DNA from: an uncultured Campylobacter sp. | Lineage (GTDB): Bacteria; Campylobacterota; Campylobacteria; Campylobacterales; Campylobacteraceae | Length of the DNA stretch: 64,000 bases | Direction of reading: 5' to 3' | Assembly (NCBI RefSeq): GCF_963518785.1 | Contig: NZ_CAUQKJ010000002.1 | Coordinates: forward strand, 62,001-126,000 | Shown: positions 1-8,278 of the stretch, piece after piece | How positions within the stretch are numbered: position 1 is the first letter of the stretch | Layout of the letters: each line of letters begins with the position of its first letter | Notes under the pieces: model-generated | Told to the model about the DNA's origin: nothing | Databases searched by the model: none | What the model saw: the letters and a program-made list of their open reading frames with translations, nothing else | Program-made: the position numbers and the translations under genes

Positions 1-210
1 GCGGGCCAAAGGGTCGGCACCAGCATGGACATAGAGGGCTGGGCGGTAACGGCAAACTATGCTCCTAAGGCCGTGAAGGGGCTAAGCTTGGGCGTAACTT
101 ACACTGCGCTTGAGAGAAGCGATCACTACGCTAGCGGCGTAAATAGAAAGTTCGACGAGAACGAGATATGGTTGCAGGCTGCGTATAAATTTGATCTAAG
201 CGGCAACTAA
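1..210 (+). CDS. C-terminal fragment of an outer-membrane beta-barrel protein (porin-like)
   Basis: The frame is open from the window edge to the TAA at 208-210, so the gene starts upstream. The 69 visible residues alternate polar and hydrophobic residues in beta-strand style (GWAVTANYAP, LSLGVTYTAL, EIWLQAAYKF), as in the last strands of a porin. The protein ends KFDLSGN rather than on the terminal aromatic typical of many porins. An intrinsic terminator follows at once. It may be a Campylobacter major-outer-membrane-protein or OprD-type porin; the fragment is too short to decide. Confidence 0.6.
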   Translation, partial: AGQRVGTSMDIEGWAVTANYAPKAVKGLSLGVTYTALERSDHYASGVNRKFDENEIWLQAAYKFDLSGN

Positions 211-216
211 AGCTTT

Positions 217-245
217 AAAGAGCGGAGTATTTCCGCTCTTTCTCA
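217..245 (+). terminator. Rho-independent terminator after the porin-like gene
   Basis: A perfect 10-bp stem, AAAGAGCGGA (217-226) with TCCGCTCTTT (232-241), encloses a 5-nt loop and runs into a short T-rich tail. It lies 6 bp after the stop codon. Confidence 0.85.
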
Positions 246-567
246 TCTGTATTATTTTGCCTCGTATATAACGCAAAAAGGGCTTTTAAACCCGAAAAAT
301 TTACTTTTTTCTCATTCGCATTATCAAACGGGCTCGCGCTTGATAAATGCTTCATCCAAACCTCCTAAATTTAAACATGCTCTTGAATTTTAAATGAAAC
401 GGAGGTGAAATTTATCTAAAATTTCGCCGCAGAGCTTGACGTACCGAAATTTAAATAAAGCTTGGGCGTTGAAATTTTGACGAGGATTTTATTTTGCGCG
501 CTTTATAGGAATTTTAAATTTATAAGAATTTTAGAAATTTCCTTATAATTACAAGAAATATACCTTT
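246..567. other. Intergenic region, RAATTY-rich, no gene seen
   Basis: About 320 bp between the terminator and the convergent end of the next gene. It holds many AAATTT/GAATTT words between short GC-rich stretches and no convincing ORF. Confidence 0.5.
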
Positions 568-1059
568 CTAGCGTTTTAAATCTTTTGATACGAAAGTTAC
601 TTGAATATTTTCTTTCGGGACAAATTTATTTAAACTTGCACCGCCTCTATACTCTTCTAATGCGTCTTTTAAAATTTTAACTATTTCATCCCTTGATATA
701 CCATAAGTATGGGTTTTTATAGACTTTAATTCATATAAGATTTTAAAAGGGTTGTCCGTAATTTTCGTACTAGTATTTTTATTGTTTATATCTCTTAAAT
801 CAAGCTCAATATCTTGATCATCATAGTGTAAAACCCAGATCCGTTCCCCGCTCCATCCATCTCTATGATCTGGCAAATGCAAATTAACGACGGATATTAG
901 CCAAATGTCTCTTTGCCTATCAATCACCCAGTAGAGTTGATCAATTAAATAATCCGAATATTCTTCTTCATTATATTTGCGGCAGCATGTATTTATAATG
1001 TTTATAATATCATATTTCTTCAAGTCCTCTTTAGAAATATATTCCGCAACAAAAGCCAT
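568..1059 (-). CDS. Hypothetical protein, AT-rich orphan
   Basis: The 163-residue protein has no signal peptide or membrane segment and I do not recognise the family. It is rich in Asp, Glu, Ile, Lys and Tyr (for example YDDQDIELDLRDINN). Its DNA is visibly richer in A+T than the neighbouring genes, which suggests recent acquisition. The start is well supported: ATG at 1059 lies just after a near-ideal AGGAGG ribosome-binding site (1064-1070), and a TATAAT box lies at 1085-1090. The gene stands alone between the porin fragment and the fcc operon. A soluble accessory or immunity-type protein is possible, but nothing proves it. Confidence 0.7.
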   Translation of the reverse strand: MAFVAEYISKEDLKKYDIINIINTCCRKYNEEEYSDYLIDQLYWVIDRQRDIWLISVVNLHLPDHRDGWSGERIWVLHYDDQDIELDLRDINNKNTSTKITDNPFKILYELKSIKTHTYGISRDEIVKILKDALEEYRGGASLNKFVPKENIQVTFVSKDLKR

Positions 1060-1084
1060 CGCTTCCTCCTAAAATTTTAATTAG

Positions 1085-1090
1085 ATTATA
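1085..1090 (-). promoter_or_regulatory. Sigma-70 -10 box (TATAAT) for the orphan gene
   Basis: Read on the minus strand this is TATAAT, 25 nt upstream of the ATG at 1059, with the AGGAGG site between. No clear -35 box is seen, which is usual for Campylobacter vegetative promoters. Confidence 0.6.
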
Positions 1091-1350
1091 CCCTCGATAA
1101 TTTATGCTAGCCTTATGCTCTCATAAATGTATCGTGAGTATGAAATTTTAAGTTAGCACTATAGTAAGGCTAAATATGCAAATTTGAGGGTTTTTGTCGA
1201 TACTTTTCGTTTACGACCCGGCGAGTAAGAAGCGCATAAACTTAAGTTGCGGGCGGTTGATTTAATATAGTCTGATAGATGAAATTTTAAATCGAGAATT
1301 CGAGGAAATTTTAAATCTAAAAGCCGATAAATTTAATAAAAACTTCGTCA

Positions 1351-1406
1351 AAATTTCAAAAATTCCGTCAAGGTCTCAGCTAAACCTCGGCGGAATTTTG
1401 AAATTT
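1351..1406 (-). terminator. Long stem-loop downstream of fccC, probable terminator
   Basis: The arms 1351-1374 and 1384-1406 pair almost completely (one bulged A and two G-U type positions) around a 9-nt loop. On the minus strand the stem lies about 25 bp past the fccC stop and is followed by a T-rich run. It is a likely end for the fcc transcript, though built from the AAATTT words that abound here. Confidence 0.5.
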
Positions 1407-1431
1407 AGAAATTCTAGGATTTCAAGCGGCG

Positions 1432-2103
1432 TTATTTTTTCGTGCTTTGAGCGTCCATAAAGGCCTGCTCTTCGGCGCTAGGTTTATACTCGTCGCCGAA
1501 AAATCCCTTCTTTGCCTTGATCTTCTCCTCCATCATCTTTTTTTCGTAAATTTTATACGTCGGGCGCCAGTACTCTAGGTAGTTGCGAAGCCCGATGCCG
1601 TGGCCTGCGCTTACGTGGCAGCTCGCGCATTTAAGCTCGCGCTCGGTGCCTAGGAGCTTTTTGTAGTGCGCGTGCATGCGCTGCGCCTGCTCGGAGGTGA
1701 TTTTGCTGTCGATCACGGTAGCGTGGCAGCTAGTGCAGCCGTTGTCAAACACATAGTGCTCGCGGTTTTCGCGCCTTTTGTTCCAATCAAATTTTTCAGG
1801 CTCGTCAAAGAAGTGCGAGTAACCCTCCAGTACGCCGTTTTTGGCCTTTTGATAGACGTATTTTACGATATTATCGTGCGGTAGGTGGCAGTCGACGCAT
1901 TGGGCTTTGATGCCCGTTTTGCCCTTGCCCGAGTGGACGTCGTCTTGATAGGCGATCACCATCGGATCCATCTCGTGGCAGACGTCGCAGAATTTATCGG
2001 TGCTCGTTTTCTCAAGCGCATAGTGCACCGGCACGACGACGAAAAACCCTATAATACCGCTTATTAAGATGATAAGCGCTAGTAATTTTTTAGAAATTCT
2101 CAT
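1432..2103 (-). CDS. fccC: NapC/NirT/NrfH-type membrane tetraheme cytochrome c
   Basis: The start at 2103 is chosen because its ATG overlaps the fccB TGA in an ATGA, leaving a 223-residue protein with an immediate N-terminal membrane anchor (LLALIILISGIIGFFVVVPV). Four CxxCH haem sites follow: CDVCH, CVDCH, CTSCH and CASCH. Proteins of this family take electrons from menaquinol at the outer face of the inner membrane and hand them to periplasmic reductases. Position behind fccA and fccB matches the Wolinella fccABC operon, so it is the likely quinol oxidase for FccA. An upstream in-frame ATG at 2187 would place 28 unlikely residues before the anchor. Confidence 0.85.
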   Translation of the reverse strand: MRISKKLLALIILISGIIGFFVVVPVHYALEKTSTDKFCDVCHEMDPMVIAYQDDVHSGKGKTGIKAQCVDCHLPHDNIVKYVYQKAKNGVLEGYSHFFDEPEKFDWNKRRENREHYVFDNGCTSCHATVIDSKITSEQAQRMHAHYKKLLGTERELKCASCHVSAGHGIGLRNYLEYWRPTYKIYEKKMMEEKIKAKKGFFGDEYKPSAEEQAFMDAQSTKK

Positions 2104-2531
2104 GGCGTCACCCCCATCCATTGCGGCACTTCGTGCTCGTGGCATTCGGTACACATATTCGTAGATGCCTTGTGCTCGGCATGGCATTCGTCGCAGTATA
2201 GCGTAGGACCGTCGTGGACGGAGTTATGCGGATTAGCCTTGAGCGTATCCATAAATTTAAGCCTCAAAGCAAGCTGCTTTTTGTCGCCGTGACAGCTGAT
2301 ACAGCCCTTGTCGCCGATGCTTTTAAATTTAGACGGATCGCTTCCTTGATTTATGTGGCAATCGACGCAATCAAACGACAAATGCTCATGATGAGGTTTG
2401 ATTTTGTATTTTGCCCGAAGCTCATCTGAAACGACTATGTTCGTGGCGTTGGCGTCGTTAGCACTCGGCGCGCCGAACAAAGTCGCGATGATACAGCACA
2501 GAAACAGCGCCGTAAAACTGAAATTTTTCAT
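2100..2531 (-). CDS. fccB: Periplasmic tetraheme cytochrome c subunit of flavocytochrome c
   Basis: The 143-residue protein begins with a Sec-type signal peptide (MKNFSFTALFLCCIIATLFG, cleavage near residue 21-28) and has four CxxCH motifs: CVDCH, CISCH, CDECH and CTECH. This matches the small tetraheme domain fused to the flavin domain in Shewanella fumarate reductase but encoded separately in Wolinella. It should carry electrons between the membrane cytochrome FccC and the flavoprotein FccA. It lies 79 bp after fccA and overlaps fccC by 4 bp, implying translational coupling. Confidence 0.85.
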   Translation of the reverse strand: MKNFSFTALFLCCIIATLFGAPSANDANATNIVVSDELRAKYKIKPHHEHLSFDCVDCHINQGSDPSKFKSIGDKGCISCHGDKKQLALRLKFMDTLKANPHNSVHDGPTLYCDECHAEHKASTNMCTECHEHEVPQWMGVTP

Positions 2532-2610
2532 TTACAACCTTTTAGAAAACTGCCTTGCCAGCTCGCTTTCGCTACCGGCAAAGCTTTAAAGAGCTTGCGC
2601 TCAGACTAAA

Positions 2611-4152
2611 TTAAGCGATCTGTTCGCCTGCGATCATTCCGAAAACTATGCAGTCGGTGATCGCGACGGTGCCTAAGCGGCTAGCGCCGTGAGTACCGCC
2701 GGTGATCTCGCCTGCAGCCCAGAGGCCCGGGATCGGTTTATTCGTCTTGCTTGAGATGACCTCGGCTTTGGTGTTGATTTTTAGGCCGCCCATAGTGTGG
2801 TGAGGCTTCGGCGAGAGGCGGATGACGTAGAAAGGTCCCGCTTCGTTGATCTCGCTAAGCGCGCTTTCTTGCTTGCCGAACTCATCTTTTTTGGCTTTAA
2901 CGCCTTCGTTGTATTTTTTGACGCTCTGCTTTAGCGCATCCGCAGGCACGCCATATTTTTTAGCGATATCGTCTAGCGTAGCGCACTCGCCGACTAGTTT
3001 GCCGCTTGCCATACCCTTTTGCACGACCTCTTCGCTTAGGTCTTTAAACGCCATTTTGGTGTCGGCGAATGTTATCGGATAGGCTTTTGGATCCTCGCGT
3101 AAAATTTTAAACTCCGCGTCCGCGCGGGTTTTGCGGTCGGCTAGCTCGTTCATAAAACGCTTGCCCGTGCGCACGTCCACGGCGATACCGTATTTAAAGG
3201 TGCCTTGCTGAGTTAGGATCGGAGCGGTGCCGAAGCCCTTCTCATCGGGGCTCGCCCACGGACCGAACTGGATCCAATCGACCTGCACCGGATACGCACC
3301 GATCTCAAAGGCTTTTAGTAGCACGCCCGCGGTAGCTCCCGCGTGATTTGTACTATCGACGTCATCAGGGATGCGCGGATCTTGAAGCTTGCGGAAAATT
3401 TTATCGCGGCAAAATCCGCCCGCTGCGAGCACTACGCCTTTTTTGGCTTTGAGCGTCTTTTTGGTGCCGCTGGTGTTTTCAAGATCGTCGCTGTAAAGAT
3501 TCGGATCAAATTTATACTCCTCGCGGATCACGACGCCTGCCACGCGATCTCCGTCCATTACGAAATCGTCAAATTTTGCGCGGCGGCGAAGCTCGCAGCC
3601 CTTGTCTTTCAGCGCTTCAAATTTTTCAAGCATCGGCTGGATGTAGCCCGAGCCGCTATCATTTGTAGTTAGCATCGAGCGCGCGACGCTGTGTCCGCCG
3701 AAGTGCGCGCAGTGATCCATTTTAAATTGCACACCGTTATCTACGAGGAATTTAAACGCGTCTAAGCCGCGATCTGCTAAGGTGCTTAAAAGCTCTGGGT
3801 GGTTGATGCCAAGTCCTGCTTTTAGACAGTCGTTCATAAATAGCTCTTTGCTGTCTTTGATGCCCGTTTTTTCCTGCACGGGGTTCATCGGCACGCTCAT
3901 ACCGCCGCCGTTGATGACGGAGTTTCCGCCGATACGGCCCATCTTTTCGAGGATTAGCACTTTATTGCCTTTTTGCGCCGCTTTTAAGCCCGCCGCAAGT
4001 CCAGCAAAGCCGCTACCGATGATGATTACATCCCACTCTTCGTCAAATTTGACGTCCTTTGCGTCTACAGCACTTGCTTGCGCATTCACCGCGCTAAGTG
4101 CGAGTGCACCGGCTCCTACCATGCCCATTTTCAGTATGTCGCGTCTCTGCAT
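2611..4152 (-). CDS. fccA: Tat-exported flavoprotein, fumarate/methacrylate reductase family
   Basis: The 513-residue protein starts with a twin-arginine signal (MQRRDILKMG, then a hydrophobic stretch to about residue 27), so it is exported folded with FAD. The dinucleotide-binding motif GSGFAGLAAG is at 46-55. Of the catalytic residues known from Shewanella fumarate reductase, the active-site Arg (NELADR, R340), the His pair (HHTMGG, 451-456) and the substrate Arg (GASRLG, R492) are present. The QxHP histidine is replaced by IQFGP (294-298). Wolinella FccA is reported to reduce methacrylate as well as fumarate, so an enoate other than fumarate is plausible. Promoter and palindrome lie just upstream. 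Confidence 0.88.
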   Translation of the reverse strand: MQRRDILKMGMVGAGALALSAVNAQASAVDAKDVKFDEEWDVIIIGSGFAGLAAGLKAAQKGNKVLILEKMGRIGGNSVINGGGMSVPMNPVQEKTGIKDSKELFMNDCLKAGLGINHPELLSTLADRGLDAFKFLVDNGVQFKMDHCAHFGGHSVARSMLTTNDSGSGYIQPMLEKFEALKDKGCELRRRAKFDDFVMDGDRVAGVVIREEYKFDPNLYSDDLENTSGTKKTLKAKKGVVLAAGGFCRDKIFRKLQDPRIPDDVDSTNHAGATAGVLLKAFEIGAYPVQVDWIQFGPWASPDEKGFGTAPILTQQGTFKYGIAVDVRTGKRFMNELADRKTRADAEFKILREDPKAYPITFADTKMAFKDLSEEVVQKGMASGKLVGECATLDDIAKKYGVPADALKQSVKKYNEGVKAKKDEFGKQESALSEINEAGPFYVIRLSPKPHHTMGGLKINTKAEVISSKTNKPIPGLWAAGEITGGTHGASRLGTVAITDCIVFGMIAGEQIA

Positions 4153-4178
4153 ATTTTGCCCCTTTACTTAGAGATTTT

Positions 4179-4195
4179 TTAATCTTAAAGATTAA
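4179..4195. promoter_or_regulatory. 17-bp perfect palindrome, candidate LysR operator
   Basis: TTAATCTT-A-AAGATTAA has perfect 8-bp arms. It lies between the predicted fccA -10 box (4203-4208) and the fccA start, in the region shared with the divergent LysR gene. Position over the fccA transcript start would suit an operator or autoregulatory site. Confidence 0.45.
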
Positions 4196-4202
4196 TGTCG
4201 TA

Positions 4203-4231
4203 ATTTTATATTAAATCTTTATGTAAGTCAA
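4203..4231 (-). promoter_or_regulatory. Predicted fccA promoter
   Basis: On the minus strand TTGACT (4226-4231) is separated by exactly 17 bp from TAAAAT (4203-4208), about 50 nt before the fccA ATG. An AAAGGGG ribosome-binding site lies just before that ATG. Confidence 0.55.
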
Positions 4232-4244
4232 ATGTTATTTAGTA

Positions 4245-4250
4245 TATAAT
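4245..4250 (+). promoter_or_regulatory. Predicted -10 box of the LysR gene
   Basis: TATAAT in the context AGTATATAAT lies 43 bp upstream of the ATG at 4294. The ribosome-binding region AAGGGGCAAAA mirrors the one of fccA. Confidence 0.5.
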
Positions 4251-4293
4251 TTAATAGCTAAAGGCTATAAAATTTCAACCGAAGGGGCAAAAA

Positions 4294-5205
4294 ATGAGCC
4301 TGCGACATATGGAATTTGCGGTAAAAATTTCGGAGCTTAAAAGCTTTACAAAAGCGGCGAGCGAGCTTGGAATCGCCCAGCCGTCGCTTTCAAAGAGCAT
4401 TATGCTTTTAGAAAAGGAGCTCGGGATCGAAATTTTCGATAGGAAAAATGGCCTTGAGCTTACATACGCGGGCGAAATTTACATCGCCAGAGCGAAAAAT
4501 ATGCTTAGGCTCAATAAGGAGCTAAATAACGAAATCCGCGGGCTTTCGTCAATCAAGACGGGCAAGCTCGTAATCGGCGCGACCTCGACCAGCTTTAAAT
4601 TTATCGAAAAGATCATCGCGATGTTTTACAGTAGGTTTTCTAAAGCCGACATCAGGGTCGTGCACGCTCACTCCGAGCCTGCGCTCATCGAGATGCTAAA
4701 AAGCGGCGAGCTTGATATCGTCTATGCCGCGCACTTTGGCGAGCTTTTCGCGGAGGGGCTTGAGTGCGAGTTTATAAAAAAGCGCAGGCTGCTTCTAAGC
4801 GTCTGCTCCTCTCATCCGGCTGTTCCGCGAGCGAGTATAAATTCTACCGAGAAATACCCTAAAATCGCGCTTAGCGAGTTCAAATCCGATAAATTTGCAA
4901 TCAGCAGTAAAATTTTAAAAAGCGAATCGAACTTTAAAAAGATCTTTGAAAACGCAGGCTTTACGCCTCAAATTTTCTGCGACACCTCATATCTGTACGT
5001 GGCTAACGCGATGGTCGCGGCGGGGCTTTGCGTGAGCTTTAGCTTCGCGCGGTATATTTTTGAGACGCAAAAGGACTATATCACGCTCTTTGACGTCGCG
5101 GATGAGCCGCTTTTGGACGTGTCGTTTTCAGTCGTGTATAAAAAGCCCTCCAAGCTCGCAAAGGAATTTATAAAGATGATAAAAGCGGGCAAAAGCGACG
5201 CGTAG
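4294..5205 (+). CDS. LysR-family transcriptional regulator, divergent from fccABC
   Basis: The 303-residue protein has the family's N-terminal winged helix-turn-helix (about residues 3-60, with FTKAASELGIAQPSLSKSI as recognition region) and a periplasmic-binding-like effector domain from about residue 90. Length is typical. LysR regulators usually control the divergently transcribed neighbour, so it probably regulates fccABC in response to an acceptor or related carboxylate. The effector cannot be named from the sequence. Confidence 0.85.
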   Translation: MSLRHMEFAVKISELKSFTKAASELGIAQPSLSKSIMLLEKELGIEIFDRKNGLELTYAGEIYIARAKNMLRLNKELNNEIRGLSSIKTGKLVIGATSTSFKFIEKIIAMFYSRFSKADIRVVHAHSEPALIEMLKSGELDIVYAAHFGELFAEGLECEFIKKRRLLLSVCSSHPAVPRASINSTEKYPKIALSEFKSDKFAISSKILKSESNFKKIFENAGFTPQIFCDTSYLYVANAMVAAGLCVSFSFARYIFETQKDYITLFDVADEPLLDVSFSVVYKKPSKLAKEFIKMIKAGKSDA

Positions 5206-5534
5206 GGCGGATCGGCGTGCAAATTTAAATTTAATAACGCGCCGCAATGTTAAATTTAAAAATGCACTGCATAGGTTCAAAATTTAATAGCATGCTTTGA
5301 GACGCTGCGCCAAAGATCAACTTTTAAAATTTATCCCGCAACCTTATTTTTTAAATTCCGGTTCGCAGCTTGCTTGGTCGAAATTTCATCTCAAATTTTA
5401 TCTTGCGCTCTAATCGGTTAAATTTTATCTTGCACATGCAGGCTAAATTTTATCTCGCGGCGCGCTAGGCTAAATTTTCATTCGTCGCGGCTACGTAAAT
5501 TTACGGCGCGCTCTTTTATAAAAATTTTATCTGC
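5206..5534. repeat. Intergenic repeat tract with about 26-bp AAATTTTATCT units
   Basis: Between the LysR gene and the end of the APE cluster. AAATTT occurs at 5381, 5393, 5420, 5445, 5472 and 5497, the last four with spacing 25/27/25. Units begin AAATTTTATCTTGC or AAATTTTATCTCGC. No gene is supported. Confidence 0.6.
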
Positions 5535-5585
5535 AAGCGGGCAAAGAGCGTCTATTCAGTGCTTTCAGCTCTTTGGCTCCCGCTT
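5535..5585 (-). terminator. Stem-loop at the end of the APE cluster
   Basis: Arms 5535-5549 and 5568-5585 pair over 15 bp with a 3-nt bulge around an 18-nt loop, directly after the stop codon of the exporter gene. The downstream T run is weak, so termination efficiency is uncertain. Confidence 0.45.
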
Positions 5586-5587
5586 GA

Positions 5588-7723
5588 TTAGCTTTTCTTG
5601 CTCGCCGCCAAAACTTGCGCTAAGATCGCCGCTAGCGCGATATTTAGGCTGACGCAGAGCCCAAACAGAGCCACGGCTTTAGTGGAGCTGAAAGCGAGCG
5701 TAAAAAAAGAGATTATGCTGGTTAAAGACGCGAGCGTGATACCGAAAATTTTATCGCTAAGCGCCATCTTATCGTTGTTTGCAAAGATCATATAGTCGAT
5801 CCCCACGGCGCCTGATAGGATCAGCGCAAAGATCGCAAAAATATTCACGCTCACGCCGAATGCGCTAAGCAGGGTAAGCACGGCTAAATTTGACGCAAAG
5901 ACACAGATGACGATCAACCACGCCGTCCGCGCACCGAAAAACGCCCACAGCAGTGCGAGGGCGAGGGCGTACGCGGCGCATTTTAAATACAGAGCGTTGA
6001 TTTTGATCTGCGAAAACGCCTCGCTTATGGCGCTTCGCATATTTAGATGCAGCGCGCCCATCTGCGCGGCAAGCTCGCTTACGGCTGCTTTATCGTGCAC
6101 GCCGCGCAAAAAAGCGATATGCGGATCGATGCTCGGCATCGCGGCAAAAAGAACGGAGCTTCTCGCCTGCTCGTAGCTTAAAATGGGTGCATCTGCGACC
6201 TTAGCGAAGTTCGCATCCACGAGCTCGCGACTAAGCCCGAGACGTAAAAATGCGCTTCTATCGTAGTTTGCAAAGGCCTGCTTGATAAAGCTCTGCGTAG
6301 CTGGATCCAAAATTGGCGCGCCGGTGTATGAGTCTGCAAGACCGCGCGCCACGGCCTCTTTGGCTACCGCGCCTGCATCGTTGCCCACGATCAGATCGAA
6401 GCTGGAACCTCCGATGCTTGCGAGCTTGGCGCTCATTGCGATCAGGTTTTTATCCAAGCTCGCGTATTCGCTGACATCGTCCTTAAGCTCCATTCTGAAA
6501 TACAAAAACGCAAGCAACGCCGCGCAAATGAGAATGAGCGCTTTTAGGCTTAGGTTTATCTTGCAAAGCGCCTTTGCGTAGAGTTCAAGAGCTTTTGCAA
6601 AAGCCGTAGCGGGGCGAAATTCCGCTCCTTCAAGAAGCAGCGGCAGGGCGAAGTAGCTAAAGCAAAATGCCCCCGCAAGTGCGGCTATGGCAAAGATCGC
6701 GATCTCTTTGAGCAGAAAAAACGGGCTGAATAAAAATACGAAGTAGCCTCCCGCAGTGATGAAAAACCCTAGAAGCAGGATGTTTCGCATGCTTTTTATC
6801 GAGCGAGCTTCGATGCGGCGCGAGATGTTTGCGCCCAGCCAGTGCACCGCGTAATCCAGCATCAGCCCGATTAGGCTCGTCGAAACTACGGCGCTTAGGA
6901 TGTGGATCGAGCCGCGGATCGCCATCGTAGCCGCTACGCCGCAGGCAAGCCCGAAAAGCGCGGGCAGTAGCAGACAGAAGATCCGTGCGCGCGAAAATGC
7001 CGCCAGTAGCAGCGCCGCGCACAGGCTAAGCGAAACGGCGCCCGCGATGGAGCTTTCGCGTACGCCCGCGCTTTTGCCTAATGCGCTAAAAAGGGCGGTG
7101 CCGGAGATTAAAATTTCGCTCTTTTGCGCCTCGCGCACCAGAGCGCTAAGCGCGTCGTCGTTTGCTTTCGGAGCGAGCCTAGCCGTAGCGAAGTAGTGCG
7201 GCGCGCCGTCAATGGTCGCGATGAAGCGGTTTTGCGCTGGATCGAGCTTGATCGCGCCGTGAGAACTAAGGCGCGAATGAAGGCTGAGCGAGAAAAAATC
7301 CTGCGAGAGGCTAAGCGGGCGAAATTTTGAGTAAAGCTCACGCGCGCTACGCTCAAAAAAGGCCTGCGGATCGCTTTTCAAAAGCTCCACGCTCGCATCG
7401 TCTAGCATCGCGGGCGCAAAGCGCGCAAGCTCGCTCTGATACACGCTCGCGTCCTTTACCTCATAAATTATACTCTCAAAAAGCCCGCTTTTTTGCATAT
7501 CTGCAATGAATGCGTCAAAGCTCGCCCTCTCCGCGCTTGCGACGATGATTTGCCGCGCAATCTCGCGGTTGAAATCCTCGACGCTCTGTTTCTGCTCGCC
7601 CGAAATTTCAATGCCGCTCAGCTCGTAAAAATCGGAATTTACGCGGTTTAAATTTAACGCTATAAAGGCGCAAAGCGCGATGAATGCTGCGCCGAATACC
7701 GCTAGGATGGCGCTCTTACTCAT
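5588..7723 (-). CDS. MMPL/RND-type exporter of the aryl-polyene cluster
   Basis: The 711-residue protein begins with a membrane segment (AILAVFGAAFIALCAFIALN), then a large periplasmic loop (about 30-215). A group of five or six membrane helices follows, then a second loop and a second helix group that reaches the C-terminus. This duplicated layout is that of the COG4258-type predicted exporters found in aryl-polyene clusters. It probably moves the acylated polyene, or its lipid carrier, out of the inner membrane, with the LolA-like protein encoded just upstream. Its ATG overlaps that gene's TAA by 8 bp. It is the last gene of the cluster. Confidence 0.85.
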   Translation of the reverse strand: MSKSAILAVFGAAFIALCAFIALNLNRVNSDFYELSGIEISGEQKQSVEDFNREIARQIIVASAERASFDAFIADMQKSGLFESIIYEVKDASVYQSELARFAPAMLDDASVELLKSDPQAFFERSARELYSKFRPLSLSQDFFSLSLHSRLSSHGAIKLDPAQNRFIATIDGAPHYFATARLAPKANDDALSALVREAQKSEILISGTALFSALGKSAGVRESSIAGAVSLSLCAALLLAAFSRARIFCLLLPALFGLACGVAATMAIRGSIHILSAVVSTSLIGLMLDYAVHWLGANISRRIEARSIKSMRNILLLGFFITAGGYFVFLFSPFFLLKEIAIFAIAALAGAFCFSYFALPLLLEGAEFRPATAFAKALELYAKALCKINLSLKALILICAALLAFLYFRMELKDDVSEYASLDKNLIAMSAKLASIGGSSFDLIVGNDAGAVAKEAVARGLADSYTGAPILDPATQSFIKQAFANYDRSAFLRLGLSRELVDANFAKVADAPILSYEQARSSVLFAAMPSIDPHIAFLRGVHDKAAVSELAAQMGALHLNMRSAISEAFSQIKINALYLKCAAYALALALLWAFFGARTAWLIVICVFASNLAVLTLLSAFGVSVNIFAIFALILSGAVGIDYMIFANNDKMALSDKIFGITLASLTSIISFFTLAFSSTKAVALFGLCVSLNIALAAILAQVLAASKKS

Positions 7724-8243
7724 CTAAGCTCACGACGCCCGAAAATACGTTTTCGCTCACGTCGCCGTTAGCGCTGCTAATTCGCAGCACCCTGACGTAG
7801 GCGCCGCCCTCTATCACGATATTTTTAAAGATATTTTGCAGCATCCCTTTTGGGCTTAGCTCGGCGCGCCACGCATCTTTGCTGCCGCTTAGCGCGATCG
7901 AGAAATTTTTGCTAAGTCGCGCTACGTCCAGGCGCGAGATCGCCAAAAAGGTATCCTTATCAAAAAGCGAATCGGCGCTTTTGACCCACGCTTCACCGCT
8001 GCGCTCAAAGACGCCGTCCGCGCCGATTTTTAGCTCGCTTCGCACCGGCTCTAGCGTCGTCCAAAACAGCTCGCCGCCTTTGATCCTAAACTCACCGCTA
8101 CTTCGTACGGGCTCGGCAAAGCCCTCGATGCTGAGCGTTTCGCTAAATTTGCCGCCGATATTGTCGGTCTTAAGCGCCAGATCGCCTACTTCAAGCGCGC
8201 CCGCAAGCCCTAAAATCGCTAAAAATAAAGCTAAAATTTTCAT
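7716..8243 (-). CDS. LolA-like periplasmic carrier protein
   Basis: The 175-residue protein has a cleavable signal peptide (MKILALFLAILGLAGA) followed by beta-rich sequence with the pattern GEFRIKGGELFWTTLEPV, typical of outer-membrane lipoprotein carrier-like folds. LolA-like proteins accompany the MMPL exporter in aryl-polyene clusters and are thought to ferry the lipid-like product across the periplasm. It is distinct from the housekeeping LolA, which is not in this window. It is coupled to the exporter by overlap and lies 35 bp after the thioesterase gene. Confidence 0.75.
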   Translation of the reverse strand: MKILALFLAILGLAGALEVGDLALKTDNIGGKFSETLSIEGFAEPVRSSGEFRIKGGELFWTTLEPVRSELKIGADGVFERSGEAWVKSADSLFDKDTFLAISRLDVARLSKNFSIALSGSKDAWRAELSPKGMLQNIFKNIVIEGGAYVRVLRISSANGDVSENVFSGVVSLDE

Positions 8244-8278
8244 CGTAGTCCTTTAAATTTTTTATGCTCGCTAAATTT

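Larger units (their letters stand above)
1060..1431. other. Intergenic region between orphan gene and fcc operon
   Basis: About 370 bp without a supported ORF. It holds the promoter of the orphan gene at one end and the long hairpin at 1351-1406 at the other, with scattered AAATTT words. Confidence 0.5.

Noticed and set aside
6657..7022. 121-codon minus-strand ORF
   Set aside because: Lies in another frame within the exporter gene, whose frame has a coherent membrane topology.
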